Assembly: GCF_029637485.1 (NCBI RefSeq)
Contig: NZ_CP069128.1
Location: 372,001-436,000 of the forward strand
Direction of reading: 5' to 3'
From: Sphingomonas sp. LHG3406-1
GTDB taxonomy: Bacteria; Pseudomonadota; Alphaproteobacteria; Sphingomonadales; Sphingomonadaceae
DNA: 64,000 bases
Below are positions 50,756 through 58,838 of this stretch, piece by piece; position 1 is the first letter of the stretch; every line of letters starts with the position of its first letter. The notes under the pieces are model-generated. The model did no database searches. It was not told the DNA's origin and saw only the letters and a list, made by a program, of their open reading frames with translations. A program made the position numbers and the translations under genes.

Positions 50756-51961
50756 ATGACGAGCACCGACCTCCTCATCATCGGCGGCGGACCCTGCGGA
50801 CTGATGGCAGGGTTGCTGTTCGCCCGCGCCGGGCTCCGCGTCCGCGTCGTCGAAAAGCATTCTGACTTCCTCCACGATTTCCGCGGCGACACCGTCCACC
50901 CTTCGACCATGGACGTGCTCGGAGAACTCGGCCTCCGCGACGCCTTGCTCGACCGCCCGCACCAGCGCCTGACCCGCGCCGAACTGCGCATCGGCGGGCG
51001 TGAACTGGTGGTCGGCGACCTCAGCCGCGTGCGCAGCGCCACGCCCTTCGTGGCGATGATGCCGCAGTGGGAGTTCCTCGACTTTCTCCGTTCAGAAGCC
51101 GAGCGATATCCGGGGTTCCGGCTCGCCCTCGGTGTGGGCGCGGCATCACTGAATTACGATCAGGGCAGGATAACCGGCGCCCTGCTCGACAATGGCGAGC
51201 AGGTCACGAGTCGCCTCGTGATTGCCGCCGACGGCCGACGGAGCATCGTTCGCCGCGACCGCTGGCTGCCGCTGCGGAGCCTCAACTCTTCGATCGACGT
51301 CCTCTGGTTCGAACTTCCCAAGCGCATTCGGGAGGAGGGGGGCCTCCGCATCGCCGTAGACGGAGGTCGAATCCTCGTCCGGGTCGATCGCGGTTCTTAC
51401 TGGCAATGCGCCTTCGTGGTGCCCAAAGGCCGCGCTTCAAAGCTGCTGGCGCAGGGAATCGACGCCATGACGTCAGCGATCGAGGCGACCGAGCCGCGGC
51501 TCGGCACTCTTGGCGGCGACCTGCCGGACCTCGACTGCTTCCACCTGCTCGATGTCACGCTCGACCGACTGACCCGCTGGCACCGTCCTGGCCTGCTCGC
51601 CATCGGTGATGCCGCCCATGCGATGAGCCCGATGGGCGGGATCGGGATCAACCTCGCGATCCAGGATGCGGTCGCCGCCGCCAACCTCATTGCGCCTGCT
51701 TTGCTGCGCGGCAGAGAGTGCGATGCGGAGGCCGCGCGCGTACAGCGGCGGCGCCAGGGTTCCACCCGGCTCATCCAGCTGGTGCAGAAGATCGCGCAGG
51801 ACTGGGTGCTCGCACCGGTGCTTGGCAAGCCCCGGACCTTCGACCGCCCGCCCTGGCCCTTGCTCCTGCTGGAAAGGCTGCCCGCGCTGCGCCGCCTGCC
51901 GGGCCGTGCAATCGCACTCGGCATTCGCAGCGAACGGGTCGATCCGGCGCTCGCCGCCTGA
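50756..51961 (+). CDS. FAD-dependent aromatic-type monooxygenase
   Basis: 401 aa from ATG 50756. The Rossmann FAD motif LLIIGGGPCGLMAGLLFARA stands at the start with Glu33-like acidic residue at the end of strand 2 (RVVEKHSDF). RGDTVHPSTMDVLGELGL and the DG motif (VIAADGRRSIVRR) follow. The second FAD motif is LLAIGDAAHAMSPMGGIGIN. This is the PHBH-fold (PF01494) group, which hydroxylates aromatic or polyketide-like substrates with NAD(P)H. The substrate cannot be deduced. The C-terminal 60 residues are Arg/Leu-rich. It ends at a bidirectional terminator hairpin. Confidence 0.9.
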   Translation: MTSTDLLIIGGGPCGLMAGLLFARAGLRVRVVEKHSDFLHDFRGDTVHPSTMDVLGELGLRDALLDRPHQRLTRAELRIGGRELVVGDLSRVRSATPFVAMMPQWEFLDFLRSEAERYPGFRLALGVGAASLNYDQGRITGALLDNGEQVTSRLVIAADGRRSIVRRDRWLPLRSLNSSIDVLWFELPKRIREEGGLRIAVDGGRILVRVDRGSYWQCAFVVPKGRASKLLAQGIDAMTSAIEATEPRLGTLGGDLPDLDCFHLLDVTLDRLTRWHRPGLLAIGDAAHAMSPMGGIGINLAIQDAVAAANLIAPALLRGRECDAEAARVQRRRQGSTRLIQLVQKIAQDWVLAPVLGKPRTFDRPPWPLLLLERLPALRRLPGRAIALGIRSERVDPALAA

Positions 51962-51975
51962 CCAAGCAGACAAAG

Positions 51976-52012
51976 AAAATGCGCGCCGGGCAAAGCCTCG
52001 ACGCGCATCTTT
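51976..52012. terminator. bidirectional intrinsic terminator
   Basis: AAAATGCGCG (51976-51985) pairs with CGCGCATCTTT (52002-52012) around a 16-base loop; A-rich on the left and T-rich on the right, so it can end the monooxygenase transcript from the left and minus-strand transcripts from the right. Confidence 0.75.
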
Positions 52013-52051
52013 GAGTGCTGAAAGACAGTCCGACCGAAGTCGGAAGGTCAG

Positions 52052-52114
52052 TTAGCCGCGGCCACCCGCGCTAGCCCAACCACTGCCCCAGACCCAGTCC
52101 CAGAAACCACCCAT
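52052..52114 (-). CDS. 20-residue Trp/Gly-rich micro-ORF
   Basis: ATG at 52114, TAA at 52052. The peptide MGGFWDWVWGSGWASAGGRG has four Trp and seven Gly in 20 residues. GAGGGAG stands seven bases before the ATG, one of the best ribosome binding sites in the region, and a hairpin terminator follows about 40 bp downstream. A promoter would be expected in the AT-rich stretch at 52155-52205. Such a peptide could be a membrane-active or leader peptide, or the open frame could be chance; no homolog can be named. The gene is inferred from translation signals only. Confidence 0.42.
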   Translation of the reverse strand: MGGFWDWVWGSGWASAGGRG

Positions 52115-52211
52115 GACACACTCCCTCTGTTACGGCGAATCACCGTTACGGAGGAGATATTAACCTTAATCGATAGGGTTAGCAATTGGGTAAGTATGTT
52201 CCTTAGGCATG

Positions 52212-52267
52212 ATCCTACGCGAGACGGTCGTGAAGACCGTTCCGATGGGGGACCGGAACTGTAGGAT
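52212..52267. ncRNA. candidate structured RNA (three-way junction)
   Basis: ATCCTAC (52212-52218) pairs with GTAGGAT (52261-52267), enclosing two further stems: ACGGTC/GACCGT around the loop GTGAA (52224-52240), and TCCG/CGGA around ATGGGGGAC (52241-52257). A GC hairpin lies just to the right. No coding frame spans it. The strand is not determined, since stems are symmetric, and no known RNA family was recognised. It may be a small RNA or a leader/terminator element of the adjoining phosphodiesterase gene. Confidence 0.45.
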
Positions 52268-52278
52268 TGTGGACGGAA

Positions 52279-52298
52279 GCCGCACCGTTTGGTGCGGC
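52279..52298. terminator. hairpin at the 3' end of the CHASE2-EAL gene
   Basis: GCCGCACC/GGTGCGGC stem of 8 bp with loop GTTT, 9 bp beyond the stop of the minus-strand EAL gene. On the minus strand it is followed by CTTCCGTCC, only weakly T-rich, so it is a probable but not perfect terminator. Confidence 0.6.
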
Positions 52299-52306
52299 GG
52301 AAGGGC

Positions 52307-54598
52307 TCAGGCGACCTTGCGCGCCGAGCGGATCTGAAGGCGCTGGATCAATTCGCGAACGCCCATCGGACGGCCAATGGCGAAGCCCTGGGCCATGTCG
52401 CAGCCCATGCGCGTCAGCTCATCCAGGCACTGCTTGTCCTCGACCCCTTCGGCAACGACGGTCCGGCCAAGCGAGTGGGCGAGGGCGATCGTCGACTGGA
52501 CCATGATGAGATCGGAACGGTTGACTCGCATCGACTTGACGAAGCTCTGGTCGATCTTGATCTCGTTGGCCGGGATCTTCTTGAGATAGTCGAGGGTCGA
52601 CAAGCCGGTCCCATAATCGTCGATGGCCACGCGAACGCCCTTGCGACGGAGCGCGTCGAGGGTAGCAAGCCCGCTCTCCGCATCCTGGAGGGTCGCCGTC
52701 TCGGTGAGTTCGAGCGTCAGCTTGCTTGCATGCAGCCCATGCGCGTCGAGCATCCTCTCGATGCGTCCGAGCAGGTCGCGATCGGACAGCAGCCGGGCCG
52801 AAAGGTTCACCGCGACCTGGAAGTCCACTCCGCGACGATTGATTGCCGCAGCGGCGCCGATCGCCCGGTCGAGGACGAAGTCGGTGAGTTTCGCGATGCG
52901 TCCATTATTCTCGGCCGCGGCCACGAACTCGGTCGGGCTGATCGGCCCCTTTTGCGGGTGGGTCCACCGCGCCAGGGCTTCGGCGCCGACGATCCGGTCC
53001 CGACGGATGTCATATTGCGGCTGGTAGGCCAGCCACACCTCGCCATGATCGATCGCCGCATCCAGTTCGCCAAGCAGCGACACGCGCCAGTTCATTTCTT
53101 CCTGGCGAGAAGGATCGTGGAGCTTCCAGCGAAGACCCTCCGTCCAGGCCTCGTCCGCCGCCAGCACGGCCGAACCGAGCCGGTTGTTAATGCTTCGGGC
53201 AGAGCCGAGTTCGACGCCGAAGGTGAGCGCGACATCGATCTGGCGGCCGCTCAGCGACACCGGAGTGCGGAACAGGGCGTGCAGCGCTTCAAGGTGGTTT
53301 CCGATGGCTTGCGACGGATCAAGCAGCCAGGCGAAGGTCGCATCCTCGATGTGGAAGAGACGGGTCGATCCGGGCGCGTTGAGGCGGCTGACGATCTGCC
53401 GGATGGCCTCGTGCCGCTCCTTATCCCCAAGCGTCGCGCTCAGCTCGTTCTGGTTGTGCACCCGGGCCACGATGAGCGCGAGCTTGTCGATCCCTTTCTC
53501 CGTCCGGAGCGCCGCCAGATTCGGGAGTTGCGTGTCCTCATTGACCAGGGCCCGGCGCGACATGCGGAGGTAGATCAATCGCCCGCTGACGATCAGCAGG
53601 GTGAGGAGGCCCGGCATCACGTCGGCGTAGACCTGCCGCTTCTCGAGCATGAATGGTGCGATGAGGACGAGCAGCAGGGCTGCCGCGAGGATGGCGGCGC
53701 GACGCCGCCCGCTTCCTTGCGCCAGAGCGGCGGCGATGAATCCCAGGATGGTCAGCAACGGCAGCAGCCAGCCGAGGTCGGTCGGCGCTCCGCGCTTCAG
53801 CGTCTCCGCTCCGAGAATGTGGACGTAAGCGCCGGCCATCCTGCCCTTGCTCGGGATCCATAATTGGTCGCCGAGCTGGTCCGCGTTGAGGCCGATGATG
53901 ACTGTCTTCCCGGCGAGCTTGGACCGCTCGCGGCCTGCCAGCAAATCGCCTGCCGAAATGTACGGAACCGTCAGCGGATCGATACGATAATTGATGCGGA
54001 ACATGTCGCTTAGGCCCTCGGTGGACTTGTTCGACATGGACACCGCGAATGGCGGGACTTGGCCGTTCCGTCCCTGCTGGCTCCGCGACATCTGCCAGAC
54101 GGCATTCTGGTAGTTGTAGAAGACGGTAATGCTGGCTGTCCCGGCATGTTGCGTGAAGCGCTCCAGCGGAGGCGTGGGCTCGGCGAACTGAGCGCTCGGC
54201 CCGAGCTTGGCCCGATCGGCGAGAACGACATTGCCGGCTTTTGCTAAGACGCGCTCGAAATCGGCATCTTCCTTGGGAGTTCCCGGGCTGTCGTAGATCA
54301 TGTCGAGAAAGATCTGCCGAGCGCCCGCCGCATCGGCCTTGGCGATGAGATCAGCCTGCGTCGAGCGGCTCCACGGCCACCGGCCGACTTGGCTCAGCGA
54401 CCTGTCGTCCACACCGACAAAGACGATCTCGCCACTTGCCTCGATCGGATGAAGCATGTTCCGCATGTTGCGGACCTGATCTTCGACCGGCTCGACGAAG
54501 CTGGTCAAACCGCAAGCGAGTGACGCAAGCGTCGCCCACAGCAGCAGCCGCCACGACTGCGGCTTCTCTCCGGTCGACTTGGCGATGACCCAGCGCAT
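52307..54598 (-). CDS. CHASE2 sensor - degenerate GGDEF - EAL c-di-GMP phosphodiesterase
   Basis: 763 aa from ATG 54598. An N-terminal span (about 17-36) is followed by a periplasmic CHASE2 domain to about 265 (IVFVGVDDRSLSQVGRWPWS, IFLDMIYDSPGTPKEDADFE, TVIIGLNADQLGDQLWIP). Three C-terminal spans of CHASE2 (about 275-345) come next. A GGDEF-like region (about 355-500) has its active loop replaced by FHIEDATFAWLLD, so it cannot make c-di-GMP. The EAL domain (about 510-755) keeps EALARW, NLSARLL, LTLELTETA, RVAIDDYGTG, EIKIDQSFVKSM and VAEGVE, hence active in hydrolysing c-di-GMP. It would lower c-di-GMP on an envelope signal. It is divergent from pntAB. Confidence 0.92.
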   Translation of the reverse strand: MRWVIAKSTGEKPQSWRLLLWATLASLACGLTSFVEPVEDQVRNMRNMLHPIEASGEIVFVGVDDRSLSQVGRWPWSRSTQADLIAKADAAGARQIFLDMIYDSPGTPKEDADFERVLAKAGNVVLADRAKLGPSAQFAEPTPPLERFTQHAGTASITVFYNYQNAVWQMSRSQQGRNGQVPPFAVSMSNKSTEGLSDMFRINYRIDPLTVPYISAGDLLAGRERSKLAGKTVIIGLNADQLGDQLWIPSKGRMAGAYVHILGAETLKRGAPTDLGWLLPLLTILGFIAAALAQGSGRRRAAILAAALLLVLIAPFMLEKRQVYADVMPGLLTLLIVSGRLIYLRMSRRALVNEDTQLPNLAALRTEKGIDKLALIVARVHNQNELSATLGDKERHEAIRQIVSRLNAPGSTRLFHIEDATFAWLLDPSQAIGNHLEALHALFRTPVSLSGRQIDVALTFGVELGSARSINNRLGSAVLAADEAWTEGLRWKLHDPSRQEEMNWRVSLLGELDAAIDHGEVWLAYQPQYDIRRDRIVGAEALARWTHPQKGPISPTEFVAAAENNGRIAKLTDFVLDRAIGAAAAINRRGVDFQVAVNLSARLLSDRDLLGRIERMLDAHGLHASKLTLELTETATLQDAESGLATLDALRRKGVRVAIDDYGTGLSTLDYLKKIPANEIKIDQSFVKSMRVNRSDLIMVQSTIALAHSLGRTVVAEGVEDKQCLDELTRMGCDMAQGFAIGRPMGVRELIQRLQIRSARKVA

Positions 54599-54746
54599 GC
54601 CATGTCATCTGCCCGACAAAGGTTAGGAAATCGGAAACCGATAGATCGTGAACGGGGATATGGTCCGTTGCGGACGCGTTGCTTTTCCCTCTAGACCTTG
54701 GGCTAAGCTGTGCCATGCACCGGTTTGGCGCCAGCAGGGGAGGGCC

Positions 54747-55034
54747 ATGGACTTCATTTCCATCCTGTCGATCTTCGTATTGAGCTGTTTCGTCGGCTAT
54801 TACGTGGTCTGGTCGGTCACCCCGGCGCTGCACACGCCGCTGATGGCGGTGACCAACGCCATCTCCTCCGTGATCATCGTCGGCGCGCTGATCGCCGCCG
54901 CTGCGGCGGGTAGCCCGACCGCCAAGTGGCTCGGCCTCCTCGGCGTGGTGCTCGCCAGCATCAACATCTTCGGCGGCTTTGCGGTGACCAGCCGTATGCT
55001 GGCGATGTACAAGAAGAAGGAGCGCAGCGAGTGA
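54747..55034 (+). CDS. pntAB: NAD(P) transhydrogenase subunit alpha part 2 (PntAB)
   Basis: 95 aa from ATG 54747 behind AGGGGAGGG. Three or four spans: FISILSIFVLSCFVGYYVVW, PLMAVTNAISSVIIVGALIA and WLGLLGVVLASINIFGGFAV. This corresponds to the short membrane part of the alpha subunit when it is split from the NAD-binding part (PntAA). With PntB it forms the proton channel and moves hydride from NADH to NADP+ using the proton gradient. Its stop overlaps the pntB GTG. The expected pntAA gene is not upstream; a CHASE2-EAL gene on the other strand is there instead. Confidence 0.92.
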   Translation: MDFISILSIFVLSCFVGYYVVWSVTPALHTPLMAVTNAISSVIIVGALIAAAAAGSPTAKWLGLLGVVLASINIFGGFAVTSRMLAMYKKKERSE

Positions 55035-56605
55035 GCGGCGTGCACACGGACCTGATCCTCGCCGCCACCTTCCCGGCCGTGCCGAGCGCCGGAGCCCACG
55101 ACACCCCGGCCTGGGTCATGCTCGCCTACCTCGTCGCCGGAGTCTGCTTCATCCTGGCGCTTCGCGGCCTGTCGAGCCCCTCGACCAGCCAACGCGGCAA
55201 CCGCCTCGGCATGATCGGCATGGCCATCGCGGTGGTGACGACGCTGGCCACGCATCTTCCGCGTTTCCCGCAGGACAATTTCGAGTGCAAACGCGCTAGC
55301 ACCGGTTTGACAGAGTGCCTGCCGGTACCAAGCCCACCGCTCGACACTGCGACCATCCTCCAGATCCTCGCCGCCATCGCAATCGGCGCCATCATCGGCA
55401 TTGTCGGTGCCCGCCGAATCCAGATGACGGCCATGCCGCAGCTGGTTGCGGCCTTCCACAGCCTGGTCGGCCTCGCCGCCGTGCTGGTCGGCGCCGCCGC
55501 CTTCCTCAACCCGGAAGCCTTCGGCATCGCCACCCGCATCACGCCAATCGCCGAACCCAGCTTCCTGATGATCAATCCCGTAAGCCGCATCGAGCTCGGC
55601 CTCGGGGTCGCCATCGGCGCCATCACCTTCTCCGGCTCGGTGATCGCCTTCCTCAAGCTGAACGGCAACATGAGCGGCGCGCCGATCCTGCTGCCCGGCC
55701 GCCACGTCATCAACCTCGGCACGCTCGTCGCCATCCTCGCCTTGGTCGCTTACTTCACCCGCGACCAGGCGCCGTGGGTGTTCTGGACGATCCTGGCGCT
55801 CAGCTTCGCCATCGGCTTCCTGCTGATCATCCCGATCGGCGGCGCCGACATGCCGGTCGTCGTCTCCATGCTGAACAGCTATTCCGGCTGGGCCGCGGCG
55901 GCGATGGGCTTCACGCTCCACAACAGCGCGATGATCATCACCGGCGCCCTCGTCGGAAGCTCCGGCGCGATCCTCAGCTACATCATGTGCCGCGCCATGA
56001 ACCGCAGCTTCATCTCGGTGATCGCCGGCGGCTTCGGCGCGGTCTCCTCGGGCCCCGCGGGTGAAGTCATCGACCGCCCCTACAAGCGCGGCTCGGCCGA
56101 GGACGCCGCCTTCCTCATGCGCCAAGCCGACCAGGTGGTCATCGTCCCCGGCTACGGCATGGCCGTCGCGCAGGCCCAGCACATCCTCCGCGAGATGGCC
56201 GACCTCCTCAAGAAGGAGGGGGTGAAGGTCAAATATGCCATCCACCCAGTCGCCGGCCGCATGCCCGGCCACATGAACGTGCTGCTGGCCGAAGCAAACG
56301 TCCCCTACGACGAGGTGTTCGAGCTCGAGGACATCAACAGCGAGTTCGCCCAGACCGACGTCGCCTTCGTGATCGGCGCCAACGACGTCACCAACCCCGC
56401 CGCCAAGACCGACAAGAGCTCGCCCATCTACGGCATGCCCGTCCTCGACGTGGAAAAGGCCCGCACCGTCCTCTTCATCAAGCGCAGCATGGGCGGCGCT
56501 GGCTATGCCGGCGTCGACAACGAACTTTTCTACCGCGACAATACGATGATGCTGCTGGCCGACGCCAAGAAGATGGTCGAGGAGATCGTCAAGGCGCTGG
56601 CCTGA
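55031..56605 (+). CDS. pntB: NAD(P) transhydrogenase subunit beta (PntB)
   Basis: 524 aa from GTG 55031, which overlaps the pntAB TGA and has AGGAG eight bases upstream. The first 320 residues are the membrane domain, with about nine spans; an insert at about 80-110 containing FECKRASTGLTECLPVPSPP carries two Cys and is not usual. The last 190 residues are the NADP(H)-binding dIII domain with VVIVPGYGMAVAQAQHILRE (GxGxxA/V), RMPGHMNVLLAEANVPYDEV, VIGANDVTNPAA and RSMGGAGYAGVDN. It generates NADPH for biosynthesis and oxidant defence. It lacks its PntAA partner nearby. Confidence 0.95.
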   Translation: MSGVHTDLILAATFPAVPSAGAHDTPAWVMLAYLVAGVCFILALRGLSSPSTSQRGNRLGMIGMAIAVVTTLATHLPRFPQDNFECKRASTGLTECLPVPSPPLDTATILQILAAIAIGAIIGIVGARRIQMTAMPQLVAAFHSLVGLAAVLVGAAAFLNPEAFGIATRITPIAEPSFLMINPVSRIELGLGVAIGAITFSGSVIAFLKLNGNMSGAPILLPGRHVINLGTLVAILALVAYFTRDQAPWVFWTILALSFAIGFLLIIPIGGADMPVVVSMLNSYSGWAAAAMGFTLHNSAMIITGALVGSSGAILSYIMCRAMNRSFISVIAGGFGAVSSGPAGEVIDRPYKRGSAEDAAFLMRQADQVVIVPGYGMAVAQAQHILREMADLLKKEGVKVKYAIHPVAGRMPGHMNVLLAEANVPYDEVFELEDINSEFAQTDVAFVIGANDVTNPAAKTDKSSPIYGMPVLDVEKARTVLFIKRSMGGAGYAGVDNELFYRDNTMMLLADAKKMVEEIVKALA

Positions 56606-56620
56606 ACGTCGAAGGAAAAG

Positions 56621-56650
56621 CGTCATCCCGGGCTCGACCCGGGATTTCGC
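56621..56650 (+). repeat. single arm of the GTCATCCCGG intergenic repeat family
   Basis: GTCATCCCGGGCTCGACCCG followed by GGATTTCGCT matches the left arm found after clpX (34110-34141), with an internal CCCGGG-CTCGA-CCCGGG palindrome. No second arm is present. It stands 16 bp beyond the pntB stop and may serve as a terminator. Confidence 0.7.
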
Positions 56651-56883
56651 TTCTTCTTCTGCCCGCCGCCAGAGGTAGAACCGGATCCCAGTGCGGAGGC
56701 GATCCGCTCCTCCTTTCGCCTCCGCAACCACTTGTCGCCGCGCCGCCACAGTCCGTCTTTGCCGCGTTAACTCGCTCCAGAATCTCCGTTCACCCGCTTG
56801 TTCCCGGCCTTCGCATGGGTGAGAAGAAGCCCGTTAACTATTCGACGCTGCCGGGGGTCGGCGGCGGGGTGAGGGGACTGACG

Positions 56884-57603
56884 TTGCGCAAGCTCGGGAT
56901 CGTCGGCGGGACGAGCTGGAATTCGACCGCGCTTTATTATGAGCATATCAACAAGGGTGTCGGGCGACGGCTCGGCGGCCTTCACAGCGCGCGGCTGGTG
57001 ATCGAGAGCCTCGACTGCGAGGACGATTATGCCGCCTTCCATCGCCGCGGTGACTGGGCCGGCGGCGAGAAGCTGATGGTCGAGGCCGCCCAGCGCCTCG
57101 TCACCGCCGGCGCTGAAGGGGTGATCATCACCTCCAATACCGGTCACAAGCATTATGATGCCGTCGCGTCAGCGGCCGGCGTGCCCATGCTCCACATCGG
57201 CGATGCCGCGGCCGAACGCATCGCCGCCGACGGCCGCCAGTCGGTCGCCCTGCTCGGCACTCGCGTTACCATGACCGAACCGCACGTACGCGGCCGCTTC
57301 GAGGAGCGCGGCATCCGTCTCGCCGCGATCGAGGAAGGCTGGATCACCGAGGTCGACCGGATCATCTACGAGGAGCTGGCCGCCGGCCGCGTCGTCCGCG
57401 ACAGCCAGCGCAAGCTCAAGACCCTGATCACCGAACTGGGCAAGAAGCGTGTCCAGGCGATCGTTCTCGGCTGCACCGAACTGGTCCTCGCCATCGACCC
57501 GCGGGCCAACGTTCTTCCGGTCTACGACACGACGGAGATCCATGCCGCCAAGGCGGTCGACTGGATCCTCGGCGACAAGGAAGAGGCAAGGGCGGCCGCC
57601 TAG
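56884..57603 (+). CDS. aspartate/glutamate racemase family enzyme
   Basis: 239 aa from TTG 56884, which has GAGGGG seven bases upstream; an ATG at 56815 would add 23 low-complexity residues. The N-terminal lobe has KLGIVGGTSWNSTALYYEHI, and the first catalytic position is Thr83 in IITSNTGH, where most family members have Cys. The second is Cys197 in VLGCTELVLA. That Thr/Cys pair at exactly 83/197 is, as I recall, the arrangement of the E. coli YgeA-type L-Asp/Glu racemase, which also supports the start. It probably interconverts or isomerises Asp or Glu in one direction better than the other. It is convergent with the GreA-like gene. Confidence 0.88.
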   Translation: MRKLGIVGGTSWNSTALYYEHINKGVGRRLGGLHSARLVIESLDCEDDYAAFHRRGDWAGGEKLMVEAAQRLVTAGAEGVIITSNTGHKHYDAVASAAGVPMLHIGDAAAERIAADGRQSVALLGTRVTMTEPHVRGRFEERGIRLAAIEEGWITEVDRIIYEELAAGRVVRDSQRKLKTLITELGKKRVQAIVLGCTELVLAIDPRANVLPVYDTTEIHAAKAVDWILGDKEEARAAA

Positions 57604-57621
57604 GCCGGACAGTCTGGGCGG

Positions 57622-58080
57622 TCAGGCGACCTCGATCCGCGCGACGGTCACCATGCCGCCGCCGGGCACCTCGATCTCCTCGCTTTCCTCGGCGCCCAGC
57701 ATCGCCTTCACCAGCGGCGCCGTGAACCCGACCAAGCCCGTTGCTGGCTCGCTTTCGTCGTGCCCGACGATGGTGATGGTCCGTTCAACCCCGTCGCGCA
57801 CGAAGGTCACGCGGGTCCCGATCGCCACTTCCTCGCCGCTGGGCGTGGGCGCCAGCTGCGCACTCGCCGCCCGAGCCCGCCAGTAGCGTGCGTCCCGAAG
57901 CACCTTCTTGCGCTCTTCCTCGGTGAGCTCCTCCGCCAGACGGGCCTCGAGCTCCGCCGCCCGAGCCTCGATCAGCTCCAGCCCGCGCGCCGTCACCAGG
58001 TTCGGCCCAGGCGGAATCGGCAGCTCGAACTTGGGCTCGAGATGTTCTTCGTCGCTCTCCCGGCGAAAGGCGACGCTCAT
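57622..58080 (-). CDS. GreA/GreB-family transcription factor lacking the acidic tip
   Basis: 152 aa from ATG 58080. The N-terminal coiled-coil (about 28-90: LVTARGLELIEARAAELEAR, then EELTEEERKKVLRDARYWRA) is followed by the FKBP-like C-terminal Gre domain (about 95-152: VAIGTRVTFVRDGVERTITI, GFTAPLVKAMLGA and VEVPGGGMVTVARIEV). Canonical GreA has an acidic loop GDLSENAEY at the coil tip for transcript cleavage; here the position reads LRDARY (61-66), with the key Glu replaced by Arg. It could bind the RNA polymerase secondary channel without stimulating cleavage. It is a paralogue; a normal GreA is expected elsewhere. Confidence 0.82.
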   Translation of the reverse strand: MSVAFRRESDEEHLEPKFELPIPPGPNLVTARGLELIEARAAELEARLAEELTEEERKKVLRDARYWRARAASAQLAPTPSGEEVAIGTRVTFVRDGVERTITIVGHDESEPATGLVGFTAPLVKAMLGAEESEEIEVPGGGMVTVARIEVA

Positions 58081-58214
58081 CGCCTGGACTGTCGAATGGT
58101 CATGATGAAAGGATAGGGAGTGCGGGCCTCCCATGAAAGGCCCTGACGCCCTCACCCGGTGAACGCCCCGTCGCAAACGGCGTTGGCTCGAAGAGCAGCC
58201 GCAGGAGGAGAAGC

Positions 58215-58793
58215 ATGAGCGATCAGGGCATGAGCATGGGCTGGGGTCGCTTCGCTGCGATGATCGGCGTTTCGACCTTCATCATGTTCTTCCTCATGTA
58301 CCAGCTGGTCTACAGCCTCGACCACGCGCTGTTCAGCGTGACCCGGCTCGTTTCCTCGCTGGTGATGGGCTGCGTCATGACCGCCGTCATGCTCGCCTTC
58401 ATGTGGAAGATGTACCGCCCTGCCGCTGCCAAGATCGCGGTTCTTGCCGCGGGCATCGTCGGCGGTCTCATCCTTCTGGCGGTCAACCGCGGGCAGGTGC
58501 TGATCGGCGACCGGGATTTCATGAAATCCATGATCCCCCATCACAGCATCGCCATCAACAATGCGCGCAAGGCCGACATCCGCGATCCGCGGGTCCGCTA
58601 TCTCGCCGACCGGATCATCCGCGATCAGGTCAAGGAGATCGCCGAGATGAAGATGCTGCTCTCCGACATCGAAGCGAACGGCCGCCGTGGCGAAGCGCCG
58701 CTGGCCGCCGGTCCGGTGCAGCTCAAGGAAGAGGGCAGGCGCGAGGCCCAGGACCTCCTCAGCGGCCGTTTGCAGCAAAAAGAGCCGCTCTGA
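58215..58793 (+). CDS. DUF305 membrane protein
   Basis: 192 aa from ATG 58215 behind GGAGGAG. Three hydrophobic segments (about 13-33, 42-64 and 73-90) precede the DUF305 signature [20 protein letters not shown], with the His-His of a probable metal site, and [20 protein letters not shown] with its Met-rich helix. DUF305 proteins resemble ferritin-like or copper-associated four-helix bundles, and the family is often found with copper-resistance genes, though none is near. It lies in the inner membrane with the DUF305 part probably periplasmic. Confidence 0.85.
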   Translation: MSDQGMSMGWGRFAAMIGVSTFIMFFLMYQLVYSLDHALFSVTRLVSSLVMGCVMTAVMLAFMWKMYRPAAAKIAVLAAGIVGGLILLAVNRGQVLIGDRDFMKSMIPHHSIAINNARKADIRDPRVRYLADRIIRDQVKEIAEMKMLLSDIEANGRRGEAPLAAGPVQLKEEGRREAQDLLSGRLQQKEPL

Positions 58794-58838
58794 CCGGCCG
58801 ACTTCCGCACGGGGCCGCTTGCTCCTACATCGCTCCTC

